In this document: piece after piece, positions 15,066 to 22,405 of the stretch
Numbering within the stretch: the stretch's first letter is position 1
Layout: every line of letters begins with the position of its first letter
Source: VBDM01 sp035702665
GTDB taxonomy: Bacteria; Pseudomonadota; Gammaproteobacteria; Burkholderiales; SG8-39
NCBI GenBank assembly: GCA_035702665.1
Contig: DASSQD010000112.1
Span: forward strand, 1 to 40,292
Direction of reading: 5' to 3'
DNA: 40,292 nucleotides
Made by a program: the position numbers and the translations under genes
Notes under the pieces: model-generated
Seen by the model: only the letters and a program-made list of their open reading frames with translations
Told to the model about the DNA's origin: nothing
Database searches by the model: none

Positions 15066-16517
15066 ATGAGCAACCCGTTCTGGATGATCTGGCCCGACAA
15101 TGCCATGGGTTCCGCGCTGATCCTGTTCGTCATCGCGATGCCCTTCCTCTACGCCGCGCGCAAGCTGGTGCACGACCTGTTCCGGTCGGTCGGACACATG
15201 GTCGGCGGTCCGCTGCGCCTGGGCTCGCGCTGGCTGTTCGCCACGGCGGCGGAGATGAGGGAGCGCAACCGCGCGGTGCTGCTCGCGCACGGGCGCGAGG
15301 AGACCGCGCAGCACATCGAGCGCGAGTTCGAGCGCATCAGCGCCATGGTGACGCGCGACCTGGAGGGCTACCCGGCGCTGCAGCGCAAGCTCCTCGAGGA
15401 GATCACCCGCGTCGAGGAGGACTACAAGAAGTGCGGCGAGGTGCCGCCGCCGCCGCCCGAGTGGGTCGAGGCGATCACCGCGATCGCCAAGATCAAGTCC
15501 GACGGCAACGAGATGGTCCAGCGCCTCCTGGAGGAGATCAAGCGCTCCGTCGAGGGCATCCACGCGAAGACCCTCGCCGAGTATCGCCGCGGCTACGAGT
15601 CGCGCCACAAGATCCTCAACGGCTTCATGCCGTTCTGGCGCTCCCTGGACAAGACGTTCCAGCAGGTGGACAAGAAGCTCACCGGGCTCCAGGACACCGG
15701 CTCCAAGATCGACGCGCAGATGGACAAGTACGAGCAGATCAGCAAGAAGACCGACAAGGTCGAGCAGGCGCTGACGGTGTCCGCGTTCACGCAGTTCGCC
15801 ATCGCCACCCTGGTGCTGGCGATTGCCGCCGGAGGCGCGCTCATCAACTTCAAGCTAATCGCGCTTCCGTTCTCCGAAATGGTGGGCGCCGGCGACTACC
15901 TGACCGCGAGCCTGCGCACCTCCGAGGTGGCCGCGTTGGTGATCATCTTCGTCGAGGCGACGATGGGCCTGTTCGTGATGGAGTGCCTGCGCATCACGCA
16001 CCTCTTCCCGGTCATCGCGAACATGAACGAGCGCAACCGCAGGCGCATGCTGTGGGCGGCGATCGTGTTCCTGTTCGTGCTCGCCGGCATCGAGGCCGCG
16101 CTCGCGCTGATGCGCGACATGCTGATGGCGGACCGCCAGGCGCTGCTGCAGTCGCTCGCGAACGCGCAGCAGCAGCAGTCCGCGGGACCGGCCGACCCGC
16201 TGCTCCAGCGCATTCCGACGGCGGGGCAGATGCTGCTCGGCTTCATCCTGCCGTTCGCGCTGGCGTTCGTCGCGATCCCGCTCGAGTCCTTCATCTACTC
16301 GCTGCGCACCGTGGGCGGGGCGCTGCTGGTGATGCTGGTGCGCGTCGCCGGGTTCATCCTGCGCGTGCTCGGCAATTTCGTGCGGCAGCTGTGCCGGGTG
16401 CTGGTCGCGCTGTACGACGTGACCATCGTGCTGCCGCTGCTGATCGAGCGCGTGGTGAAGGCGACCCGCGGAGACGAGGACGTGCGCGAATCGCGTCCCA
16501 TGAAGAAGGCGGCGTAA
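15066..16517 (+). CDS. Multi-span membrane protein with long cytoplasmic coiled coil, unknown function
   Basis: A 483-residue protein I cannot assign to a family. A first transmembrane helix (about residues 13-35, SALILFVIAMPFLYAA) is followed by roughly 200 residues of charged helical sequence, predicted coiled coil. That region contains a conserved-looking P-P-P-P-P-E-W break near 128 and ends in DTGSKIDAQMDKYEQISKKTDKVEQ. The C-terminal half has four or five hydrophobic helices, including FVEATMGLFVMECLRITHLFPVIANMNERNRRRMLW and a long final hydrophobic tract. The ATG has GGGAGG. The next gene, a VWA lipoprotein, starts 11 nt downstream, so the two form an operon. A mechanosensing or scaffold role is conceivable, but nothing in the sequence proves it. 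Confidence 0.8.
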   Translation: MSNPFWMIWPDNAMGSALILFVIAMPFLYAARKLVHDLFRSVGHMVGGPLRLGSRWLFATAAEMRERNRAVLLAHGREETAQHIEREFERISAMVTRDLEGYPALQRKLLEEITRVEEDYKKCGEVPPPPPEWVEAITAIAKIKSDGNEMVQRLLEEIKRSVEGIHAKTLAEYRRGYESRHKILNGFMPFWRSLDKTFQQVDKKLTGLQDTGSKIDAQMDKYEQISKKTDKVEQALTVSAFTQFAIATLVLAIAAGGALINFKLIALPFSEMVGAGDYLTASLRTSEVAALVIIFVEATMGLFVMECLRITHLFPVIANMNERNRRRMLWAAIVFLFVLAGIEAALALMRDMLMADRQALLQSLANAQQQQSAGPADPLLQRIPTAGQMLLGFILPFALAFVAIPLESFIYSLRTVGGALLVMLVRVAGFILRVLGNFVRQLCRVLVALYDVTIVLPLLIERVVKATRGDEDVRESRPMKKAA

Positions 16518-16528
16518 AGGAGCCGGCC

Positions 16529-17182
16529 ATGATCAAGCGCCTGCTGTTTGCCCTGCTACTCGGACTGGCGGTCGGCTCCTGCACCGACCCGCGCAGCCAC
16601 GCGCAGGCGGTGTACATGCTGGTCGACACCTCGGGCACCTACGCGCAGGAGGTCGGCAAGGCGCAGGTGATCATCAACTACCTCCTCGGTACGCTGCAGC
16701 CGGGCGATTCGCTCGCCGTGGCGCGGGTGAAGAGCCGCAGCTTCAGCGAGAAGGACATCATCGCGAAGGTCACCTTCGACAACCGGCCGTCGCAGGCGAA
16801 CGTGCAGAAGCGCGCCTTCCGCGACAAGATCGACGCCTTCGTCAAGGGCGTCGGCGGCAGCGCCTACACCGACATCACCGGCGGACTGATCCAGGGCGGG
16901 ATGTTCCTGAACGAGACCGGGGCCGGATCGAAGACCATCCTGATCTTCTCCGACATGCAGGAAGAGCTCGACAAGTCCACGATCCGCGACATCCCGATCG
17001 ACCTGAAGAACATCCGCGTGGTCGCGCTGAACGTGGTGAAGCTCAGGACCGACAACGTCGACCCGCGGCGCTACACGGGCCGGCTCGAGGCCTGGCAGAA
17101 GCGCGTCGAGGGCGCCGGCGCCTCCGAGTGGCGCGTCATCAACGACATCGAGCACCTCGACTCGATGCTCGCCAAGGGGTAG
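16529..17182 (+). CDS. von Willebrand factor A domain lipoprotein
   Basis: A 217-residue protein. The signal peptide MIKRLLFALLLGLAVGSC ends in a lipobox (VGSC), with Cys18 followed by Thr and Asp. The VWA fold follows at once: YMLVDTSGTY supplies the MIDAS D-x-S-x-T (Asp33, Ser35, Thr37), YTDITGGLIQGG supplies the second-loop threonine, and TILIFSDMQEE the third-loop aspartate near residue 142. A metal-dependent adhesion site is therefore intact, with Thr in place of the usual last Ser. The ATG has AAAGGAG. It is the second gene of a two-gene unit with the coiled-coil membrane protein; the lipid anchor would put it in the periplasm where it could contact that protein. Confidence 0.87.
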   Translation: MIKRLLFALLLGLAVGSCTDPRSHAQAVYMLVDTSGTYAQEVGKAQVIINYLLGTLQPGDSLAVARVKSRSFSEKDIIAKVTFDNRPSQANVQKRAFRDKIDAFVKGVGGSAYTDITGGLIQGGMFLNETGAGSKTILIFSDMQEELDKSTIRDIPIDLKNIRVVALNVVKLRTDNVDPRRYTGRLEAWQKRVEGAGASEWRVINDIEHLDSMLAKG

Positions 17183-17186
17183 CGGG

Positions 17187-17486
17187 CTATTTCTTGCCCT
17201 GCGGCTTGAACTGCTCGCCGGCCTTGTCGAAGGCCTTGCGCATGGCCGACCAAGCCTCGTCGGCGCCGCGCTGAAGTTCCTTCCAGGCGTCGCCCGACGC
17301 CGACTGCACCTTGCGCAGCTGCTCCGCGGCGTTGTGCTGGTGCGACCGCATGGCAGCGAGCTGCTTCTCGTACTCCGCGCGCAGATCGGCCTGCGCCTTG
17401 GCCGCCTGGCTTTCCCACTTGGCCATCTCTGCGTTCCATTTGTCGAGCTGGGATTTGAGGCTTTCGATGTAGGCGTTGCGGTCCAT
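17187..17486 (-). CDS. Short coiled-coil protein, unknown function
   Basis: A 99-residue, wholly helical, charged cytoplasmic protein: MDRNAYIESLKSQLDKWNAE opens it, followed by A-K-W-E-S-Q-A-A-K-A-Q. A C-terminal block has the pattern S-G-D-A-W-K-E-L-Q-x-G-x-x-x-A-W-x-x-M-R-K-A-F-x-K-A. The same block pattern ends the exported protein at 23252-23707. Similar small coiled-coil proteins are widespread in proteobacteria; none has a role I can name. The start is firm, with AGGAGG 5 nt upstream. It converges on the VWA gene with 4 nt between stops. Confidence 0.8.
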   Translation of the reverse strand: MDRNAYIESLKSQLDKWNAEMAKWESQAAKAQADLRAEYEKQLAAMRSHQHNAAEQLRKVQSASGDAWKELQRGADEAWSAMRKAFDKAGEQFKPQGKK

Positions 17487-17527
17487 GGCGCCTCCTGGGG
17501 TTGAGGGCTTCGATACTACTCCGATCG

Positions 17528-19402
17528 TCAGATCGTGACCCGGGTTCCGAGCTCGACCACGCGCTCAGGAACCAGATTGAAGTACTCGGCGGTGGCGGGG
17601 CTGTTGCGCTGCATCCAGCGGAAGAGTTCGCGGCGCCAGGTAAATAGGCCGGGACGCTCGGCGCGCGCGATCGTCGCCCTGCCGAGGAAGAAGGTGGTTT
17701 GCATCGGCTCGAAGCGCAGTCCATGGCGCTCCAGGAGCTTGAGGCCGTGCTGCACGTCCGGCTCTTCCATGAACCCGTAGGTGAGCAGTGCCTGGTAGAG
17801 CCGGCCGCGCTCGAGCACTCGCACGTCGGTGCGCTCGGCGTCCGGCACGCGAGGCACCTCGGCATCGACGATGGTGAGGAACACCACGCGCTCGTGCAAG
17901 ACCTTGTTGTGCTTCAGGTTGTGCAACAGCACCGGAGGTACCGCGCCGCTGTCGGGGGACAGGTAGATCGCCGTGCCGGCGACGCGCGGGACGTCGGGGC
18001 CGAGCATCCTCGGGAAGGCGTCCACCGGCACGCGGATCTTGCCTTCGCGCGCGGTCACGACGCCCTCGGCGCGCTTCCAGGTGGTGAGTAGGGTGAAGAT
18101 GGCCACGCCGCAGGCAAGCGGGAACCAGCCGCCGTCGGCGAACTTCATGGCGTTGGCGGCGAAGAAGACGGCCTCCACGGTCCCGATCGCGGCGATCGCG
18201 GCCAGCACGAAGGGCCGCGACCGACTGCGGGACATGTAGGCGACCACCCCGATCAGCACGGTAGTGAGCACCATGGTGCCCGAGACGGCGACACCGTACG
18301 CCGAGGCGATGGCGCTCGAGCTCTTGAACGCGAGGACGAGCAAAGCGACGAGCACCAGCATGGTCCAGTTCACGTGCCCGATATAGATCTGTCCGCGCTC
18401 GGACTCGGAGGTGTGCCGCACCGGGATGCGCGGCAGGTAGCCCAGGCGCGTCGCCTGCTGCGTCATCGAGAACGCGCCGGAAATGGTGGCCTGCGACGCG
18501 ATGACCGTCGCAGCGGTGGCGAGGACGACCAGCGGGAACAGCAGGTCGGGCGGCGCGAGGAAATAGAAGGGGTTCTTGATCGCGGCGGGGTCGCGCAGCA
18601 CCAGGGCGCCTTGTCCCATATAGTTGATCATCAAGGCTGGAAAAACCAGGCCGAACCACGCGAAGCGGATCGGGTTCGCGCCGAAATGCCCCATGTCGGC
18701 GTACAGCGCCTCTGCGCCTGTCATGGCGAGAAAGACCGCGCCGAGCACGAAGAAGGCGAGGGCGGGGTGCTGCCAGGCGAAGCCGAGCGCATGGCGCGGA
18801 TCGAGCGAGGCCAGCACCTCGGGAGTCTGCGCGATCGAGAGACCGCCGAGTGCCGACAGCGCCGCGAACCAGAGCACCATGCACGGCCCGAAGAGCTTGC
18901 CGACGACGCCGGTGCCTCGGAACTGTATCGAGAACAGCCCGATGAGGATGCCGACGGTGACGGGAACGACCCACTTGTCCAGCGCCGGGGTGGCTACCGA
19001 GATGCCTTCCACGGCCGACAGCACCGAGATCGCCGGGGTGAGCAGGGCGTCGCCGTAGAACAGCGAGGCGCCGAAGATGCCACACGTCGCCACCGTCCAG
19101 AAAAGCCGAGGGTGCTCGCGCACGCGGGCCGAGGCGAGCGCGAGCAGCGCGAGAATGCCGCCCTCGCCGCGGTTGTCGAAGCGCAGCATCATCGTCACAT
19201 ACTTGAGCGAAACGATCAGCATCAGCGACCAGAAAATCAGGGACAGCACCGCGAACACTCCTGGCCGGTCGAGCGGCAGGCCGTGCTCCCCATTGAAGGC
19301 TTCCTTGAACGCGTACAGAGGGCTGGTGCCGATGTCGCCGTACACGACGCCGAGTGCGGCGAGCGTCAGCGCCGGCCAGCGGGATTTGCCGTTGGGTTTC
19401 AT
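17528..19402 (-). CDS. kup: Kup/TrkD-type potassium uptake protein
   Basis: A 624-residue protein of standard Kup length. The N terminus carries GVVYGDIGTSPLYAFKEAF, the family hallmark. It continues with LKYVTMMLRFDNRGEGGILALLAL, GASLFYGDALLTPAISVLSA, FGPCMVLWF, EALYADMGHFG and ASQATISGAFSM in a twelve-helix membrane domain. The C-terminal cytoplasmic part (from about 450) includes PPVLLHNLKHNKVLHERVV. It imports K+ with protons. The ATG at 19400-19402 starts the canonical N terminus; an in-frame ATG further upstream lies upstream of the predicted transcription start. A good promoter stands 31-59 nt upstream. It is monocistronic. Confidence 0.96.
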   Translation of the reverse strand: MKPNGKSRWPALTLAALGVVYGDIGTSPLYAFKEAFNGEHGLPLDRPGVFAVLSLIFWSLMLIVSLKYVTMMLRFDNRGEGGILALLALASARVREHPRLFWTVATCGIFGASLFYGDALLTPAISVLSAVEGISVATPALDKWVVPVTVGILIGLFSIQFRGTGVVGKLFGPCMVLWFAALSALGGLSIAQTPEVLASLDPRHALGFAWQHPALAFFVLGAVFLAMTGAEALYADMGHFGANPIRFAWFGLVFPALMINYMGQGALVLRDPAAIKNPFYFLAPPDLLFPLVVLATAATVIASQATISGAFSMTQQATRLGYLPRIPVRHTSESERGQIYIGHVNWTMLVLVALLVLAFKSSSAIASAYGVAVSGTMVLTTVLIGVVAYMSRSRSRPFVLAAIAAIGTVEAVFFAANAMKFADGGWFPLACGVAIFTLLTTWKRAEGVVTAREGKIRVPVDAFPRMLGPDVPRVAGTAIYLSPDSGAVPPVLLHNLKHNKVLHERVVFLTIVDAEVPRVPDAERTDVRVLERGRLYQALLTYGFMEEPDVQHGLKLLERHGLRFEPMQTTFFLGRATIARAERPGLFTWRRELFRWMQRNSPATAEYFNLVPERVVELGTRVTI

Positions 19403-19432
19403 GCCTGGGCCTCTCGGGAAGAGAGGCTGGAA

Positions 19433-19461
19433 AGGATACGCCGGCGCATGGTGCAATGCAA
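19433..19461 (-). promoter_or_regulatory. Sigma-70-type promoter for kup
   Basis: On the minus strand TTGCAT (19461-19456) and TATCCT (19438-19433) are separated by exactly 17 nt. They match four of six consensus positions each. A transcript would begin near 19426, giving a leader of about 24 nt before the kup ATG. Confidence 0.5.
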
Positions 19462-19525
19462 CATCCTATGCCACATGGTAAGTCATCGCGTTGAATTCAC
19501 GCGTGTTTAATGATTCTCGAACAAG

Positions 19526-20509
19526 CTATTTCCGTGCGTTGGCGAGGGCTTCCGGGTTCACCGCGTTCATCGGCTTGCCGGCGGCGAAGGCGTTGATCTG
19601 GTCGAAGATCTCGGCGAACGCGATCTCGTGGTCCTCGCGCGTGACGTAGCCGAGGTGCGGCGTGCAGACGACGTTCGGCATGTTGAGCAGCGGATGCCCG
19701 GGGTCGCGCAGCGGCTCCTCCTCGAATACGTCGACCGCGGCCTTGCCGGGGCGCCCGGCGCGCAGCGCGGCGACCAGCGCGCCGGGCTCGATCAGCGGCG
19801 CGCGGCTGGTGTTGACGATGAGCGCGCTCGGCTTCATGCGCGCGAGGTCGCCGGCGGTGACGATGCCGCGCGTGGCGTCGATCAGGCGCAGGTGCAGCGA
19901 CACGACATCGCATTCCGCGAAGAACGCTTCCCTGCTCGCCGCGACCTCGTAGCCGTCGGCGCGCGCCTTTGCTTGCGAGCGCTCGCGCGCCCAGACGAGC
20001 ACTCTCATGCCAAAGGCCCGGCCGTACCCGGCGACGACCGCGCCGATCTTGCCGTAGCCGAAGATCCCCAGCGTCTTGCCCCGCAGCGTGCTGCCCACGC
20101 CGGCCTGCCACTTGCCCGCTTTGAGCGACGCCATCTGCAGCGGGATGTCGCGCAGCGAGGCGATGATCAGCCCCCAGGTCAGCTCGGCGGTCGCGTACGA
20201 GGGCATGCTGAAGCTCTGGTTCGAGCACAGGAGCACCCCGTGGCGCGTGCAGGCCTCGACGTCGATGTGCGGAAAGACGCTGCGCTGGCTGATGAGCTTG
20301 AGCTTCGGCAGGCGCTCGAGCAGCGGGGCGCGGATCTTGGTGCGCTCGCGGATGAGCACCAGCGCCTCGGCGTCCTTGAGCCGCTGCGCCAGCGGCTCGG
20401 TGTCCTGCACGTGGTCGTTCCACACGGTGACCTCGTGGGCGGCGAGCTTCGTGAAGGCCTGCAGGGTGCGCAGGGTGTCGTGGTAGTCGTCGAGGATGGA
20501 GACTTTCAT
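19526..20509 (-). CDS. D-2-hydroxyacid dehydrogenase (second of tandem pair)
   Basis: A 327-residue NAD-dependent dehydrogenase of the D-isomer 2-hydroxyacid family. The cofactor motif is GYGKIG (residues 151-156), and the catalytic residues are Arg236 (NTSRAPL), Glu265 (DVFEEEPL) and His285 (CTPHLGYVT). It reduces 2-oxo acids or oxidises D-2-hydroxy acids; the substrate is not evident. It opens MKVSILDDYHDTLRTL, nearly the same as the paralogue upstream, and its ATG overlaps that gene's stop by 4 nt (ATGA). The substrate-loop segment differs between the two (SNQSFSMPSYATAEL here), suggesting diverged substrates after duplication. Confidence 0.92.
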   Translation of the reverse strand: MKVSILDDYHDTLRTLQAFTKLAAHEVTVWNDHVQDTEPLAQRLKDAEALVLIRERTKIRAPLLERLPKLKLISQRSVFPHIDVEACTRHGVLLCSNQSFSMPSYATAELTWGLIIASLRDIPLQMASLKAGKWQAGVGSTLRGKTLGIFGYGKIGAVVAGYGRAFGMRVLVWARERSQAKARADGYEVAASREAFFAECDVVSLHLRLIDATRGIVTAGDLARMKPSALIVNTSRAPLIEPGALVAALRAGRPGKAAVDVFEEEPLRDPGHPLLNMPNVVCTPHLGYVTREDHEIAFAEIFDQINAFAAGKPMNAVNPEALANARK

Positions 20510-21498
20510 GACGGGTATTTTCGCGCGTTCGGTAGGACTTCGGGGTTGACGACGTTGATCGGGGTGCCCGCGGCGTAGGCTGCGATCTGGTCGAAGACGT
20601 CGGCGAACTGGATCTCGTACTCGTCGCGCGTCACGTAGCCCAGGTGGGGCGTGCAGATCGCGTTGGGCAGCACGAGCAGCGGATGAGCGATGTCGAGCAG
20701 CGGCTCCTCCTCGTAGACGTCGACCGCCGCCATGCCCGGCCGCCCGGCGGCGAGTGCCGCGACCAGCGCGCCCGGCTCGACGAGCGGAGCCCGGCTCGTG
20801 TTGACGAGCAGCGCGCCGGGCTTCATGCGCGCGAGGTCACGTGCCCCGACAATACCGCGGGTCGCGTCGACGAGACGCATGTGCAGCGAGACGATGTCGC
20901 ATTCCTCGAAAAACGCCTCCTTGCTCGGTGCCACCGCGTAGCCTTCCGCGCGGGCGCGCTCGCGCGAGGCCTCGCGCCCCCAGGCGACGACGTTCATGCC
21001 GAAGGCCCTGCCGTAGCCGGCGACCGCCGCGCCGATCCGCCCGTAGCTGAAGACGCCCAGCGTCTTGCCGCGCAGGGTATGGCCGACACCCGATTGCCAG
21101 TGTCCTGCCTTGAGCGAAGCGATCTGCCGCGGCAGGTCGCGCATCGCCGCGATGATCAGCCCGAACGCCAGCTCCGCGGTCGCGTACGACGGGCTGCCGG
21201 GGTGCTGACTCGAGGACACGACGATGCCGAGGCGCGTGCAGTCGGCGACGTCGATGTGCGGGTAGACGCTGCGCTGGCTGATGAGCTTCAAGCGCGGCAG
21301 GCGCTCGAGCAGGGGCTTGCGGATCTTGGTGCGCTCGCGGATGAGCACCAGGGCGTCGGCGTCTCTCAGCCTTCGTGCGAGCGCGTCGCTGTCCTGGAGG
21401 TGGTCGTTCCAGACGGTGACGTCGTGGCCGGCCAGCTTGCGGAAGCAGTCGAGGGTGCGCAGCGTGTCGTGGTAGTCGTCGAGGATGGAAATCTTCAT
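20506..21498 (-). CDS. D-2-hydroxyacid dehydrogenase (first of tandem pair)
   Basis: A 330-residue paralogue of the gene after it, collinear without gaps over most of the length. The catalytic Arg (NTSRAPL), Glu (DVYEEEPL) and His (CTPHLGYVT) are all present. The nucleotide-binding motif reads SYGRIG: the first glycine of GxGxxG is a serine (residue 151), where the paralogue has GYGKIG. The substrate loop is SSQHPGSPSYATAEL. It is the first gene of a two-gene unit; only 15 nt separate its ATG from the first ATG of the divergent barrel gene, so its promoter must lie within that gene's 5' end. Confidence 0.9.
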   Translation of the reverse strand: MKISILDDYHDTLRTLDCFRKLAGHDVTVWNDHLQDSDALARRLRDADALVLIRERTKIRKPLLERLPRLKLISQRSVYPHIDVADCTRLGIVVSSSQHPGSPSYATAELAFGLIIAAMRDLPRQIASLKAGHWQSGVGHTLRGKTLGVFSYGRIGAAVAGYGRAFGMNVVAWGREASRERARAEGYAVAPSKEAFFEECDIVSLHMRLVDATRGIVGARDLARMKPGALLVNTSRAPLVEPGALVAALAAGRPGMAAVDVYEEEPLLDIAHPLLVLPNAICTPHLGYVTRDEYEIQFADVFDQIAAYAAGTPINVVNPEVLPNARKYPS

Positions 21499-21510
21499 GT
21501 GCGGCGGTAT

Positions 21511-21536
21511 TCTATGCGACTGTTCTATGCGACTGT
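21511..21536. repeat. Perfect 13-bp tandem duplication
   Basis: The unit TCTATGCGACTGT occurs twice head to tail (21511-21523 and 21524-21536). Each copy contains an ATG, but only the first is in frame with the barrel protein because 13 is not a multiple of three. Confidence 0.9.
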
Positions 21537-22050
21537 TGCGACAGGATTGCGGTTACCATTGGCGATCTTGACGCCGCCGCATTTCCGGACCGCCTCGCTG
21601 TTCTTCGTATGCCTCATGCTCGCGGCCGGCCCGGCCCGAGCATGGCAATGGGATGAAACCAAGCCCGCGCTACGCGTGTCGCTGGGGCTCGACGTGTATC
21701 GCGCGGCGGGCGCCATGGTGGCGACGGCGCGCTACGGCGGCGCCTGGAACGTGAAGGCGAGCGCCTGGGTGCGCGACGTGCACGTCCAGCCCGAGGCGCC
21801 CAACTACCTGCTCGGCGCGGGCTATGTCGTGACGAAGTCGCGGTGGCGGCTCGGGATCGGCGCGGTGTGGATCGACCAGGAGAACGACGTCAACGGGACG
21901 CGCTGGAATTTCGACGTGTCGGTCGCGTACGACGTCTCCAGCCGGGTGTTCTTCGAGTACCAGCACTACTCCCACGGCGCGGTCGTCGGGCTCCAGAAGG
22001 ACACCTCGAACGGAGGCTGGAACCTGCTCGGCGCCGGGCTGATCTTCTAG
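21514..22050 (+). CDS. PagL/acyloxyacyl-hydrolase-like outer-membrane beta-barrel protein
   Basis: 178 residues from the ATG at 21514. A signal peptide ends about GPARA-W, and the mature part of roughly 135 residues shows alternating strands with aromatic girdles. The C-terminal segment FFEYQHYSHGAVVGL...GGWNLLGAGLIF resembles lipid A 3-O-deacylase PagL, including the H-x-S pair and a terminal Phe suited to BAM insertion. The third catalytic residue, a Glu 12 positions after the Ser in PagL, is not seen. The true start may be a TTG at 21568, which would give a compact signal peptide (MTPPHFRTAS then the hydrophobic core). The ATG start gives an oddly long, double-hydrophobic leader. Confidence 0.55.
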   Translation: MRLFYATVATGLRLPLAILTPPHFRTASLFFVCLMLAAGPARAWQWDETKPALRVSLGLDVYRAAGAMVATARYGGAWNVKASAWVRDVHVQPEAPNYLLGAGYVVTKSRWRLGIGAVWIDQENDVNGTRWNFDVSVAYDVSSRVFFEYQHYSHGAVVGLQKDTSNGGWNLLGAGLIF

Positions 22051-22149
22051 AGCTCGTCAGCGCACCTCCGGAACCATCCGCGCCGGCCCTCACAGGGTTC
22101 GCCCCCAGGGTCCGGGGCCGCATTCGGTGCCGGAGTGATAACGGATCGA

Positions 22150-22343
22150 TTATCGCGCCGCGACCTTTGTGATCTTACGGGGCGCGCACAAACCTCCCAA
22201 ACTGTCGCGGTCGCCGGGAGCCTCCCGCGCGACACCTGGGCCGGGAGGGCCTGCGTACCTTCGCCTCGAGTACACGGTCCTCGGCTAACACCCTCCACCG
22301 AGGACGGTGCAGCGCGCCTCCAAAAGGGGCGCGCTGTTTTTTT
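22150..22343 (+). ncRNA. Candidate structured small RNA or leader ending in an intrinsic terminator
   Basis: Successive perfect or near-perfect stems lie on the plus strand. TGTCGCG (22203-22209) pairs with CGCGACA (22228-22234); GGCC (22239-22242) with GGCC (22248-22251); GTCCTCGG (22277-22284) with CCGAGGAC (22298-22305), extended after one mismatch by CAC/GTG. The terminator follows. I could not match it to 6S RNA, tmRNA, RNase P RNA, SRP RNA or a known riboswitch. It may be a free small RNA, an attenuator for the acyltransferase, or the 3' UTR of the barrel gene. The 5' end is a guess. Confidence 0.4.
22310..22343 (+). terminator. Intrinsic terminator
   Basis: A perfect 9-bp GC-rich stem (CAGCGCGCC paired with GGCGCGCTG) around a nine-base loop is followed immediately by seven T residues (22337-22343). 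This is the strongest plus-strand terminator in the window. Confidence 0.9.
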
Positions 22344-22405
22344 CACGGTTCCGTCATCGCCGCGCAACGCGCGCGAAACATCGCGTCCGTAGTCTCTCTC
22401 GCCGA

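Larger units (their letters stand above)
22051..22405. other. Gene-free, structured stretch
   Basis: 355 bases without a credible gene. An open frame across part of it has no recognisable protein and runs through the terminator. The region holds several hairpins and ends in an intrinsic terminator at 22310-22343, described separately. Confidence 0.6.

Noticed and set aside
22135..22392. Open frame of 85 codons in the structured stretch
   Set aside because: It runs straight through the hairpins and terminator, has no ribosome site and no recognisable sequence.
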